64,000 bases of DNA from assembly GCA_911728435.2 (NCBI GenBank), contig OU452199.1:14890860-14954859 (forward strand). Direction: 5' to 3'. The stretch comes from Apoderus coryli (lineage: Eukaryota; Arthropoda; Insecta; Coleoptera; Attelabidae). The position numbers and the translations under genes were made by a program. Below, in pieces: positions 11,670-23,159 of the stretch. A model generated the notes under the pieces. The model saw only the letters and a list, made by a program, of their open reading frames with translations, made no database searches and had not been told where the DNA came from. Within the stretch, counting starts at the first letter, position 1; every line of letters begins with the position of its first letter.

Positions 11670-12970
11670 CAGTCTTTGTTACTTGCTAATGTCATTTGCT
11701 TGGAATTGGACTTACAACAAGGTACACAGCAGACAAACATTCACTTACAATATACGTAAAAATGGAAAATGCATAAAAAGAAGTTAAAACAACGTTCTAA
11801 AAACAAATATTATAAAACGAAACCGACCCAAATGTTTGAAATTTAATATAAATAAATTATTCATGGTCAATATTGATATTTCAGTAACAATAACGGGCAG
11901 TACAAGGTCCAAGGCACAGTTTATATACAGTTACTTCACCTCGTGTCGGAACGTTTGTTATCTCTGTCTTCAAAGCAATTCGCCGCCCGTATAGATATAG
12001 TATCTTATAATATATATAGATATAGTATAATATAGTGGCGGGCCAGAATGTGGCTGGGATTGCGACGAGTCGATGCCGTTTTTAGCGTCTACTGACCCTT
12101 CTTATCTATAGTTATTATTCTATGTCCAAGGTATTAAAAAAAACCTCAGTTCGAGGCAATACCAGCGGTAAGGTGGTCAGTGGTATGAATTAAATAATTA
12201 AATCAATCTCGGGGTGTCGTACAGAGTTATCGGTAATATTTTATGTTAAACATTTTTTGTTTATGAAGTAGGTAAAGCTACTAATTTTGTCCGCTAAGCC
12301 ACAAAATTATTTTTACTTTAAATTATCTATGCCCATGTATGTATTCGTCAGTTACGCAATTCTAAGGTGAAAATGTGACAAAATTATAATCAATTTATAC
12401 GCATGTAAATATTTTGACTTTGCAGAAGTTTGTTTAATGTTTTGTTCTTTCGTATAATTCTTGAATTTTATTTTTATTCAAACATACAATATTTGGATAA
12501 ATTTAATTGATGTTCAATGTCACTAGGTTTATTATGGATTGTTTTCAAAAATATCACGCTGTTTACAACCAACAACCAACCCATTCTATTCAAATGATTA
12601 GGTACTAAAATATATTTACCTACCTATATAGAATTTATGATATCGTGTAAACAAGAGTATGTAAATCGTTTAAAAAAGCACGCCTTCTTTTATTAATTAT
12701 ACTTTTTCCATTGAGGTGGGACTTTTTCCCTATGTTTTTCTTGAACTATTATAATTCTTTTTATTTTCTTGGGTATAAAGTTTAATTAAAATGAAAATTG
12801 AAGCAAATACTTTCATTTATTACATGTCAGTGAGTTATTTTTTGTTCTTGCAAATACTTTTAACGAAAACTTGCCATCTAAGGATTCAATAAATATTTGA
12901 ATTAATTAAAGAGGAGCTTTCAAATACGTATAAATTAATTAGGAAAAGTATACAAAAGCGTTATACGATT
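11670..12970. other. Intronic sequence with one dispersed repeat
   Basis: No coding motifs. A segment at about 12268-12324 (TAATTTTGTCC...CACAAAATTATTTTT) recurs at about 40851-40912, so at least part is repeat-derived. The stretch around 11990-12080 is relatively GC-rich (GGCGGGCCAGAATGTGGC). Confidence 0.35.
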
Positions 12971-12984
12971 TACTTTATAGGCAG

Positions 12985-13610
12985 TGGCGGCTTGAGGCAG
13001 TTTAATGTGGTGCAGCGTGCTTCTTATGCTTGGACAAGATTCTTTTGGTAGGTGCTAAGGTCCTTAGTGCAATTAAACGCTGGCAACTATGTTTATATGA
13101 AGGGCGATAGCCGGCCGTCAGATGGTTGTATCTCATTGTATATTGGGTATATGCCTTAGTGGCAGTGTTGCGGAATTATAGATGAAAACGCTTTGAAGCA
13201 CGCTTCATCTGTATAAGAACATGTATGATAAATAGGCTATTGGTGTAACAGAAAATACAAGCCTAGGCAAGGGTGTCAAGTATCAAGTGCCGTGCAAAGC
13301 GAAGATATATATCAAAATAAATAATTACACAGTATAAAACGGAGGAAATATATATACATTATGGATGATAGATAAATATAAATATTTATATATAACCCAT
13401 AAAGCCTGCTTCAGACAAATTTACAGTTTTATGGTAAAGCTGCAGCATGGGTTTTCCTCAGGTTGAAAATTGTATACATTTATTTATGGTTTAAATTTTA
13501 TATGGAGAAAAATAATTACACAATAATATAAAATTAAATAATTAAATATTATTCATTTTACTGACTATTTAGATGAAGCGTTGCTTCATATGACACGTTG
13601 CCACTGGTAC
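12985..13610. mobile_element. Possible hAT-like non-autonomous element
   Basis: The left edge CAGTGGCGGCTTGAGG and the reversed right edge CAGTGGCAACGTGTC share the CAGTGGC start typical of hAT-type termini, and both sides carry a GAAGCGTTGCTTCAT-like segment internally. Flanking 8-bp sequences do not match, so no target duplication supports it. No transposase is present. Confidence 0.3.
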
Positions 13611-14011
13611 TATCAGATTGGTTTTGTCCTGTATTTTAGACGTTATTGATCAGAGCCATGTTATACACGAATAGAAGACTATACTTTCTCGACGACTCTT
13701 CAGAATCTGACAAATGCATTTAAAAAAATGAAAAGACTACAATGCAAGCCTAATATCCTACTTTTGTACGCATTCGTTATATTTTAGGTAGTCCAACAAA
13801 ACTATATACTGCCTAACTATTAAAGTCTTCGATGCATGCGCTCAAGGAGGGAGTGAGAAAAATATTATTCAAAATAGATCGAAACTAATAATAATTTGTC
13901 ATATTTGGAGTTAAGAGATACTTTGGAAAATTGAATAATTTATAATAAATCCACAATATTATAGTATAATAGTAACACTAAATTTTATAGTAACTAACTA
14001 AAAAATCCTAC

Positions 14012-14193
14012 CTTTTCTCATCAATAATAAAATGCCACTGCTCTAGCACGAACGTGTTGTCTAAAGTGTCCGATTCAGTATTATTCTGGATGTCTTTACA
14101 TTTATCACAAGTAAACAAAACCTCTATGCACAAAGGGATTCCTTTTTTGTGTAAATTTAAAATAGTTTCCCGGTCGCTGTTGAACTTTTGGCA
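14012..14193 (-). CDS. atos: Atossa homologue, N-terminal exon with EVL...LEQW motif
   Basis: A 182-nt exon with acceptor TTTGTTTCAG and donor AAAAG|GTAGGA. It enters in phase 0 and leaves in phase 2, completing an Arg codon with the first base of 6085-7302. The peptide contains IPLCIEVLFTCDKCKD and later FVLEQWHFIIDEK. These match the FAM214A pattern of a hydrophobic EV-L strand with a CxxC-like cluster, followed about 20 residues later by LLLERW. Flanking introns are 5270 bp (upstream) and 6709 bp (downstream), both occupied by transposable elements. Confidence 0.92.
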
Positions 14194-14778
14194 CTGAAAC
14201 AAAGCATTTTTAACAAATTAATCACAATGTCAATGTACCTACTGAAAGCATATATTGTGTGAAAAGTGATAGAAAATTGTTGACAAAAGTATTAATATTC
14301 AATTTATGACAGACAAAACTAGAAATATTTTATTAAAGTTACTACACAAATCAGTTTGTTTTGATGTTTGGTAAATTTATTATCAAAACAAACCACAATA
14401 TGTTATTATTTAGACATAACTTTGTATGGCTAATGTTACTTTAACCACATCATTACCTATATCAGTTAAACAACTGGTTTAATAGAAAACATGAAGAAAA
14501 GCGATAAGAATCGGTGTTTCTCAAACATAACCAAATACAACTAGGTACGATGCGGTCAGCATAAACAAGAGAAATAATACCTACTCATGATATGCAGTAA
14601 TTGTTCAAGTGATAAAATAAAATGTAAGTGAAACCAATATGCTTATACAATCAGTACCTACATCTCTTATAAAATCCTATATCTCTCTGGAAGGAATCAG
14701 TTTGTCTATTTCTATACATTTTCCTTAGGAAATTATGAGGCGACTTCAGAGGTTTCGTAGGTCTCTAATTTATATATG

Positions 14779-16680
14779 TTTATAATAATAATAATAACGT
14801 TTATTTTGCCAAAATAAAACAATTATAACAATATTACAGTAAAGCCCTCAAAACGGTTAACAACAAAATTTACTAGGTACAATAACAATGTTAAATTAAT
14901 CAGCAAAATAAACATGTCTAACTCACAAAATCTTTATAAAGATTGTCCGTGAGCTTAACATATCTACCAGGCCGTAGTACCAGCACATCTGGCTTCTAAT
15001 ACACCTTAATAAAAAACACAAAAAAAATCACCACATACTACACAACGAAAAAGGATAAGACTGAATGACTTGAGTATATAAAGAAAAAAAATCCTAATAT
15101 GATTCCCAGAATTAAAGAAATCCGATAAGAGTCTGAAACTCTTCTCGAGTCTTGCCATGCATGTATACCTTTAAAGATGCCTTAAAACTCTTCAAAGCGG
15201 GCTTGGATCTGACTTCCGGAGGTAAGAGATTGTAAAACCGTGGGGCCAAATACATATAGTGTCTCTGACCTATTGATTTAGACGAGAAAGGAGTTCTGTA
15301 TGAATCTTGTATTGTTCGTGTATGATAGTCATGCAAATGTTTGGTTCCGTGTTGGTGTAGGACAGCGGAAAGGAAAAAAAAGCTTCCTAATATCAAACAC
15401 TCCTGCTTCACAAAAAAGTTGACTTGTTGGGTATAGTCGGCTTTTATTAAGTATGATTTTTAAAATATATTTTTGTGCAGTTTCCAATTTTTTTATATGG
15501 GCAACCTCTGCACTCCCCCATGCCAAAATTCCATAATTTATTCTGGATTCTACAAGAGCGTAGTATAATGTTTTTAAATATTGTACTATTAGTACAGCTT
15601 TGGAGCGTTTAAATCTATGGAATAGGGATCTTATAGTTTCAGTAACTTTGTCTATATGAGTGTCCCAGCGAAGATGGGGATCAAAGAAAATGCCAAGGTA
15701 CTTGACTGAGCTGACCGGGTGCCACCAGTTCATTGTGAGGTGTCCGGACACAAATTCTATCGAAGTCAGGCAAACCCAGCCTATTGCATGAGAAGGGCAG
15801 ATAGTGTGTGTTTTCAAAATTGATTGTGAGTAATCTAGAATTAAACCAATCCTTCAACAGAACCAAATCCTCCTCAACCTAATCCTTCAAAGCACACCAA
15901 GAGGCGTTTTCGTAATATATAGCAGTATCATCGGGATAGCTAATGGATCCATGCACAGGCAATTTTAATAAGTCGTTAACGTAGAGATTAAAGAGTACAG
16001 GACCTAACACCGTCCCTTGTGGTACACCACACTTCATACCAAGATCATCGCTGCTAAGTCCATCCACCTCCACGCACTGTTTCCTGCCTGTCAAGTAACT
16101 TCTGAAGAGATCCAGTGCAACCCCCCTAAACCCACTGACCTCCAGACAACCAAGCAATTTTTGGTGACTGATTGAATCAAATGCTTTTTTCAGATCTAGA
16201 AAAATACATAGTGCTGGCTTACTATTGTCTAACGATTTGTGAACCCTGGTAACCAACTCATTAATTGCATCTTGAGCACAATTATTTTCTTTAAATCCAA
16301 ATTGCCTCTTAGATATCAAATCATATCTATTGGTGTATTGTGTGACTCGTTTATGAAGAATCTTCTCAAACATTTTGGCAAAATTAGATATTAGAGAGAT
16401 TGGTCGATAATTAGTTACCAGGGTTTTATCTCCATTCTTAAATAATGGTTTTACAATAGCGTATTTAAAAATATCCAGAGATACTCCACTAGAAAAAGTA
16501 TTATTAATTATATGTACGAGAGGTCCACTAACACACTCTCCAATCTGCTTAATCAATTCTGAATTTATCTTATCAAAACCAGGTGCTTTGCCGTTTTTTA
16601 AAGTAGAAATCACATAAAGGACCTCTTCTTCATTTGTAGTTCTCAAAAAGAATGTGGAAGAGACCCTATCAGTCACAGCC
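14779..16680 (-). mobile_element. Non-LTR retrotransposon (LINE), 5' truncated, with reverse transcriptase
   Basis: On the minus strand, 16676-15879 encodes a reverse transcriptase core: LKNGKAPGFDKI, YRPISLISNFAKMFEKI, RQFGFKENN, LCIFLDLKKAFDSI (first catalytic Asp), GVPQGTVLGPVLFNLYVNDL, and SYPDDTAIYY. After a frameshift (15866-15681 and 15817-15329) the thumb/connection follows (VKYLGIFFDPHLRWDTHI, YALVESRINYGILAWG). After a second shift comes the C-terminus (15411-15112: DYHTRTI, APRFYNLLPPEVR). The 3' end has an (ATA)n/(TAA)n tail at 14779-14797. The catalytic FADD/YADD box reads YPDD. The motifs suggest the CR1/Jockey superfamily; clade is not certain. Two frameshifts make it dead. Confidence 0.85.
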
Positions 16681-16857
16681 GGATCAATGACATTGTTGTC
16701 TTAGGAAACAAATTTTGTGGATAACATGTACAGTGTGGTCCTTTTAACTTCAAATCATTTCGATTTGATGTAACTTTTTTATTCTCAAAGATATAATGAC
16801 GACCCAAAAACATATTGTACGGTTTCGTAATTTGGGGATTATACCGGGTTGCCCATA

Positions 16858-18137
16858 ATAGACTACCCATTTTATATTATTAATAAATTCCCTACGAGAT
16901 AACTAAATAGGTTGTTCTCTGTGGGATTTTATTCTGTAGTCTTTGGAATTTAAGTAAATTATTAATCAAGTTGGCGCCTGTCACAAATAAATTTTAAATT
17001 AATAATTTCGTGGAACGTCATTTGTCTACGAGAAATTTTTAGTTAGTTTTCATTAAAATTTATTTATTTTTTTTTTGCATTGAGGCATTATTTCAACATT
17101 CGTTTTCATGGGGGTCACGCGCCAAATCGTAAAACTGTTAAGTTATGGGTTCGTCATTGGCGTGAAAATGGTTCTGTGCAAAATTTGAAGAAGCCTGGAC
17201 GTCGAAGAACAGTTCGTACACCAGGAAATATTGAACGAGTTAGAATTGCGTTTACGAATCACAAACACTTATCCTAGGAATATCGAGGGGAAGCTTAGAT
17301 CGAATTCTTCAAAGGGATTTAAAATTTCATATAAATCCCACATGGCATAGCACCTTAGCAATCAAGATAGAGAAGCAAGGTTAGCATTTTGTCAAGAATT
17401 TTTGGATTTACATCAATGAGCAATTCACAGTCTCCTAATGGCCGACGAAGCAAATTTTTATTTGAACGGCATAGTCTATAAACAGAATTTTAGATACTGG
17501 TCAAATGAAAATCCTCGTGAAATCTTTACACAGAACCTCCATAATCCAAAAGTTGTTGTGTGGTGTGGAGTAGGATCTGTTGGTATTATTGGCCCTTATT
17601 TTTTTGAGGATGAAAATAACCGCGCTGTAACAGTAACATCCGAGGGCTACATTAATATGCTAAAGACATTTCTCATTCCAGAATTAAATAGACGAGGATT
17701 ATTAAACAATGCCTTACTATTCCAACAAGATGGGGCAACAGCTCATATCGCCAGAAACTCAATGAGGGTCCTGCGAGAAATGTTTCTCGATTCGGAGATT
17801 TGCCTTGGCCTGTGGGGATATTTAAAAAGCCAAAGTGTTTGCGAGTCGTACAGGTACAATCGAGGAATTGAAAGTCAAAATTCGTGAAGAAGTTGAAGGA
17901 ATAGACGAAGGTTTGCTACGCCGTGTAATGAACCACTTTTTATCTAATATTGAAAAATGTGTTGAAGTTGGTGGAGGTCATTAGAAGACGTGATTTTTAA
18001 AAGCTAGAATTAAATTAGCCAAATATTTATAAGTTATCATAAACCCCAAAGAGTTAGCTGTAATTTAGTAAAAAAATAAAAAGTTTGTTTTGTTAACTAA
18101 AAAAATTTTAATTCAAGTATTAAAATAGGTAGTCTAT
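16858..18137 (+). mobile_element. Tc1/mariner-like element with broken transposase
   Basis: Terminal repeats ATAGACTACC(C/T)ATTTTA at both ends are flanked by TA (16856-16857, 18138-18139), length about 1280 bp. The plus strand encodes a transposase in pieces: an N-terminal DNA-binding domain at 17080-17274 (APNRKTVKLWVRHWRENGS, KKPGRRRTVRTP), a linker with GISRGSLDRILQRDLKFH, then ADEANFYLNG (first catalytic Asp), VVVWCGVGSVGIIGPYFFED, LLFQQDGATAH (second Asp), and a C-terminal IEELKVKIREEV and SNIEKCVEVGGGH. The region with the third Asp is partly deleted and frameshifted; only LGLWGYLKS of the FFLWGYLKS motif remains. It belongs to the same broad QQDG group as 32717-34803. Confidence 0.85.
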
Positions 18138-18139
18138 TA

Positions 18140-18524
18140 TTGTAGTAGTAATTAAAACACTATTTGTGGCATGTACAAAATTGAATATTTATTTTTAAGG
18201 AGTGTTTCGTCGTTCGAGGCTGGCGAGAGAGTCTTCTAGAGGTTGGCGAGATACTATTGACTTGTTAGAGGATGGCAAGAGAGTGTTAACTGACTGTGTC
18301 CGAAATTATAGAACGGCATTTTTCTTGGGTTAGCTACTGCACATCGCCGGTACGTGACTAACAATAGCAAAGCCTTTTTGGTTTGGTTTATCCAAAAATG
18401 CTTTTTTAGGTAGAGACTTTGGGAAATATGTTTTTCCCAAAAATACAAATATATATAGTAGAAAGCAGAAATATTAAAAGTATATTCATACTATTTACAA
18501 CTACTATAACTAAACTTAATATAC
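18140..18524 (-). repeat. Solo LTR, relative of 11141-11536
   Basis: It shares ordered blocks with the LTR at 11141-11536: AATTAAAACACT, ACAAAA(C/T)TGAATATTTATT, a GGTACGTG...AACAATA segment, and ACTATTTACAACTACTATA at the other end. Overall divergence is high. It abuts the transposon at 16858-18137. No internal retroelement sequence is attached. Confidence 0.55.
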
Positions 18525-18879
18525 AAGGTGTTTCAGAAAGACATGGCCAAAATTTGTGAGCGAATTGGGCACATCTAATCATGAAAAGTCCTTATTTACA
18601 AAGATACAGGGTGTTAAAGATGACTGCCTGAGGACGATTTTTTTTAAATATTTTCGAAACGAGTAAAGATGAATTAACCAAATGTAGCATATTTATTCAC
18701 CTAGTAAAATGTCGTAAACTGACATGAAATTGAATAAAAAAGGATGACCATAGGCGGGTAAACAACTCCCTCATATGGACTCTCACACATTTCTCTACAC
18801 GAAACATGTTAATATACAGAATATGTTGACGATTCCAATGAGGTTTCCCAAATCATCCTCATTTTAGGGCATTATTTTA

Positions 18880-19205
18880 AATTGGTCAGTGATGTATTGT
18901 ATATTTCTTTATCCATTTAATTTGATCGTTTTATTTCCCGAGAGAGTGGGATCAATCCAACACAGACTAAAACTGTAGAGAGAGCATCTCCCTGGAAAAT
19001 TCCTTTCTTAGTCTATATGTCCCTAGTTTATCTAGGTTTTAGGTTGGTCTTTATTTGTGTGTGTTCCAAAAAGGTTTGCAATGAATGGTGTACACCAACC
19101 AGTCTCAAAGTTTTATTATGCAGTTGTGAGACACTAAGTAGACGCCTTCTGATAGTTGATGCAAGCTATACTCGGCTTTTGCTTACAGACTCTGATCGCA
19201 TGTGC
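18880..19205 (-). mobile_element. LINE reverse transcriptase fragment
   Basis: The minus strand contains KGIFQGDALS followed by a hydrophobic stretch and LIPLSREIKRS. This matches the GIFQGDSLSPLLF...NPLS motif of one non-LTR reverse transcriptase group. Only RT motif 4/5 surroundings remain, with no YADD box. Confidence 0.5.
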
Positions 19206-19463
19206 AGAGGAAATTAACTGGTCTTTACATTTTCATTTTGACTGACTATCCCAAAAGCCAAATGTCAGTTTTATCGAGTTATATATTAAAGAACAGTTGT
19301 TTAACTAGAAAAAGGCACTTGTGTGAAAAAAATATCATGCATAATGATTCCGAAAATGATCTAATTTTTTCAATAATACACTTTTTTAAATCATGGTTAC
19401 CATTGTATAAGACCTGTAATGTACACACCGGACGATTTCAAAGTCACTTAATGCTGGACTTAC

Positions 19464-19670
19464 CAAAATATTTGAGTCGTCACAATTATGATCAACATTC
19501 ACTCCATTGACGAGATCACAATGAGGACCCTGATGAAACTTTTTTGATTGACTACTATCTGACTTATCTCGTATCCTTCCCTCTGTTACCAGCGTTGATA
19601 CGCCTATCATCAGGTCAGCTCCATTTTTATTGACACTATTCACTTCGGTGTTACCACTTGAATTATGCAT
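19464..19670 (-). CDS. atos: Atossa homologue, first main coding exon
   Basis: A 207-nt (69-codon) phase-0 exon. It opens with ATG immediately after the acceptor TTTTATTCCAG and ends at the strong donor TTTTG|GTAAGTCC. The peptide contains GADLMIGVSTLVTEGRIRDKS, equivalent to the FAM214A N-terminal signature EFLVSLALLITEGR. The rest is hydrophilic (Ser, Asp, Asn, His). The Met at the first codon could be the start, but the probable upstream exon at 38786-38831 ends in an in-frame ATG behind an in-frame TAA, so the start may be one codon earlier. The frame reads directly into 14012-14193 without interruption. Confidence 0.9.
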
Positions 19671-20332
19671 CTGGAATAAAACAATAACATAAATAGATAT
19701 ATTATATATTAAACCGCTATTTTCATATACAAGTAGGAATATAGGAATAGTTTCTGGACAACCTGATCCAAAAATGTATGTGAAATTTTGGTTCTCATAT
19801 ATCGTCTTAAATATGTCAGTTGTTAAGCGGAACTAAATACTTCTATCAAAATAAAAATACATATTAACCGCCAACAAAATCTATGTTGTACTTTCGAACA
19901 CCACCTGCAATTGTTTATTTTAACTCTCTTGCTATAATATTTGGAGTGTTATTACTTATATTTCAATCATAATATCATATAACACAAGATTCCTAAACAG
20001 AGAGGGCACTACACTTTCTGTAGTTCTTGTTTATGTTAACACTCTCTAAACATGTCAACGACTGAGCTTTTAAAAATGGCTGAATGTCCAAGTTTCAATT
20101 TGGATGCCAAAAGTAGAGTCATCAGTTAGTTATATGATTATGTTCTTAGAGCATAGTTGAATATAGAAAAAAGCTGTTGTACTGAACGGATTAAATTCAA
20201 TTATTTGTATTATTATCGGGGTTTATTTGAATTTACTATTATTATCCTAACAAAGCAGCGGTGGGATATAATAAAAACCAGTTAGAACTATTTTTTTGTT
20301 ATTGTTGTCGTTAATTTTCTTTATTGTACGTC

Positions 20333-21300
20333 ATGGGGAGATTTAAATCGAAAAAAACTACGATGGGCAAAAGGGTCCAAAAACGTCACCGTAAAGAACG
20401 TTCATCCTCGTCGTCGGAAAGTGATAGTGCTAGTTCGAATTCGAGCTCTAGTTCCTCTGATAACAGATCAACGCGGAAAGGGACAATAAAACCTTTAAAC
20501 AAGTAATCGATTTAAAAAGGTGTACGTCGGTCTTTCGTGCAGGGGACGAACTTTTAGTGCCGACATTTGACCCAAATCGAGATGATGTGATTGTGGATAA
20601 GTGGCTGAATAAAGTATATCGTTTAGCAGGACGTTATCAATGGAACGACTATACTATACTACGCCTCATTTCTGGACGATTAAGAGGCAAGTCTCGTCAA
20701 TGGTATGACGAAAATGTGTAGTATGATTCGAGTTGGACTGATATTAAAACATCAATGACCCTGTATTTGCGTAAGTCTGTTCCATTTTCTAAGCTATTAA
20801 AAGACGCTGCTAATTAGTTACTAAGCCGGGGCAAAATCTAGGGGACTATTGTTTTAAAAAAAATGTCTAAATTGATTGATAGACATACGTGACGATTATT
20901 TGATTGATGCCGTGATCGGTGGCATCAAGGACGATAATATATCGCGAACTGTTAGAGTCGCAAAACATGGGGATGCCAATGTTCTATATGAATATCTAAA
21001 TACCGTTGGTGATATGCCTAATGAAATAAAAGATTTTAACGTGGATACAGTGAAATTTAAACCCTCAACTTGGACTGATTCTAATCGTAGCAATTTGAAT
21101 AATAAAGAAGTTTTTAGGGCGTCAGGCTCTCGTAAAACGTGCTACAATTGTGGTATTCCAGGTCACATTTCAGATAATTGTAGAAAACCACGTGTCGAAT
21201 GTAATAATTGCAGTAGGCTAGGTCACCTTAAAGCAAAGTGTCCTTTTCCACGTTGCCTAGAAGGGAACGTCACATGTGAAGATCTTTTTTGGCAAACGTT
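20333..21300 (+). pseudogene. Retrotransposon gag remnant with two CCHC zinc knuckles
   Basis: The reading begins with ATG at 20333, giving a basic, Ser-rich N-terminus (KRVQKRHRKERSSSSSESDS) that runs into a stop at 20504. In a shifted frame it continues as a capsid-like domain (VPTFDPNRDDVIVDKWLNKV, RLISGRLRGKSRQWYDEN), interrupted by TAG at about 20719 and another stop near 20814. After a further shift, 20876-21300 gives NEIKDFNV, then two knuckles, CYNCGIPGHISDNC and CNNCSRLGHLKAKC, both with CX2CX4HX4C spacing. This is gag of a Ty3/gypsy-like or related element. No pol follows; the 3' part dissolves into the repeats at 21250-21440. Confidence 0.8.
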
Positions 21301-21440
21301 GCTTGTGATTTTGGTAAACGTTGCCTAGAAGCGTTCGTCGCTTGTTATTTTTTTTTTCAAACGTTGCCTAGAAGCGAACGTCACTTGTGATTTTTTTGGC
21401 AAACGTTGCCCAGAAGCGAACGTTGCTTGTAATTTTGCTT
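21250..21440 (+). repeat. Minisatellite grown from the end of the gag remnant
   Basis: About five imperfect units beginning ACGTTGCCTAGAAGCGAACG and ending in T-rich TTTTTTTGGCAA; full units are about 42-45 bp and one is shortened. The first unit overlaps the last gag codons, so the array arose by tandem duplication inside the old coding region. Confidence 0.7.
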
Positions 21441-21545
21441 TTTTTTAGCGAACATGGTCTACCATATGGAGGTGGGTATTTGAATTTACTGTTATCTGTT
21501 ATTATCCTTACACTATCGTCAAAGATAAGATTGTTTTTCTTTTAA

Positions 21546-22120
21546 GGTGGGCTTCCCTCCGGGCGACTGTTGCGACGATCGCTCAGCGATCGTCGCTGGC
21601 GACGGTCGCTATGATAACGCTACCATTGTTGTTTTATGGAAGCACTGTCCTCCACGCGACAGCCGCCGGCGATAGTCGCTCGGCCTAGCGATCGTCGCAA
21701 GCCGCCTGCTTTCAGAGCAAATATAGTCGCTGCGGCCAGCGACTATTCGTTAGTCTCGTTTGGTTTTTAATGTAGTGCGCTATGTGTTCACAAGATAAAA
21801 TCTTGTTCAGCGCCGCAGAAGATGATAAATTGATCGAGGCAGTGGGTAAACATACCTCCCTCTTTAATTGCATTGTCCTTTATATAAGGATCAAGTTGTA
21901 AAGATTAATGCTTGGAAGGAGGTCGCATATAGGACACAAGTAGTTTGCGCGTTAAACGCATCCCAAAAATTTCTGAAAACTACTACACAGCCACAGAACG
22001 AACGAACAACTGAAGTAAAATTACCGATACACGCGGGAAATTTAATCGTCGCAAACGCTGGGAGGAAAATATACCCATAGCGACTATCGCCAGCTACAGT
22101 CGCTCGGAGGGAAGTCCACC
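21546..22120 (+). mobile_element. DNA transposon fragment with MADF/Myb-like domain and GC-rich ends
   Basis: Inverted ends GGTGGGCTTCCCTCCGGGCG and, reversed from the right, GGTGGACTTCCCTCCGAGCG. Both continue into unusually GC-rich, self-complementary CGATCGTCGC/GCGACTATCG runs. A plus-strand frame starting at 21782 gives ILFSAAEDDKLIEAVGKH, and after a small shift LYKDQVVKINAWKEVAYRTQ, which fits the start of a MADF domain. MADF proteins are the second gene of many PIF/Harbinger transposons. The flanks (TTTAA left, TTTAG right) do not give a clean duplication. No DDE transposase is present. Confidence 0.6.
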
Positions 22121-22365
22121 TTTAGACGTAACCTTTAATAATATTTAATTCCTAAAGTTTAGGACTATTTGCTCCTATTGATGAGATCGAGATATATCAA
22201 AAGGTTCTCACTGTGTAAGGTTTACTGTGGATTGGATAGAAGAAAAACACAAAGAATTCTTAGCCTCTAGACCACTAGAGGAAAGACAAACTTTGCCTAC
22301 GATAAATGGGGCTTACTTGACACAGATTGAATTTCAACGGGTAATAATGTCAATGGAGCATACTA

Positions 22366-22410
22366 CAAGATTCCAATGCTATGCCATTCTTATCTTGGAC
22401 ACAGTGCACA
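22366..22410 (-). repeat. Terminus of the foldback family seen at 48605 and 63456
   Basis: AAGATTCCAATGCTATGCC and then CATTCTTATCTTGGACACAG matches the outer end of the foldbacks at 47693-48605 and 63456-64000. Only this ~45-bp end is present here, at the 3' end of an unassigned 66-codon open frame (22227-22427). Confidence 0.55.
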
Positions 22411-22639
22411 GTGAATATGTTCCTTAATCTGACATGAAAACATATAATCATTACAAATTGGATTATAGATCTTAGTACAGATAAAAATTGGAGACCTCAC
22501 CCGGTCTTTTATTCAATCATGGTACATTCATATTTACTCTTCAAAGCAATTATGAACAATCCATACTACACTAACTATAAAACCATAGGTTATACTTGCC
22601 TGAAGCACACCATTGTTGATACATATATTCAATAAATGT

Positions 22640-23150
22640 AAATTTAGAATCAAAAATTGCACCACTTTTCGACCAGTAATATATTGGTTCGCAATTTGAC
22701 ACAATCATTGATGCTCTGAATTGAAGAGTACATCTTAAGATCATCGGCAAACATCAACCGATCACAACCCAGCTTATTTACCAAGTCATTAATAAACAAC
22801 AGAAAACAGTGGCCTCAAGTTAGAGCCCTGAGGAACCCCAGAAGATGCAACAAATCTGTGAGATTGGCATCCATTGTAAAACATATACTGAGCTCTATTT
22901 TCAGACATGATTTAAAAACAATTTTAAGTTTGACACAAAGCCGAATTGATCCAATTTCTGCATCAGAATACCATTATTCGTCAAACTCCTTATTGAAGTC
23001 TGTATATATTTGACATCAATTAGACGTCCATGATCCAAGGCTTTAGATACGTTGAGCAGTAGACTCTGATTTCTGATTGAGTTATAGATGCGATCATAAA
23101 GCGCAGATTCAAAATTTTTCGCAAAGTTTGACAATATTTTGTGGCATCAA
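22640..23150 (-). mobile_element. LINE reverse transcriptase fragment
   Basis: The minus strand carries SNFAKNFESALYDRIYNSI, LDHGRLIDVKYIQTS, LDQFGFVSNLKLFLNHV, and (after shifts) LINDLVNKLGCDRLMFADDL, which contains the catalytic F-A-D-D box. This is the palm of a Jockey/CR1-type reverse transcriptase. Stops and frameshifts interrupt it; both ends are missing. Confidence 0.7.
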
Positions 23151-23159
23151 AACGCTTTA

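Noticed and set aside
12985..13610. A confident hAT transposon
   Set aside because: Ends share CAGTGGC, but flanking 8-mers differ and no transposase is present; kept only as a low-confidence entry.
16673..16870. Coding exon between the LINE and the Tc1/mariner-like element (minus strand, 65 codons)
   Set aside because: The frame crosses the boundary of the transposon terminal repeat at 16858 and shows no family motif.
22227..22427. A small protein-coding gene (66 codons, WIEEKHKEFLASRPLEE)
   Set aside because: Composition is protein-like, but the last third overlaps the end of a foldback repeat (22366-22410), and there are no splice or start signals or known domain.
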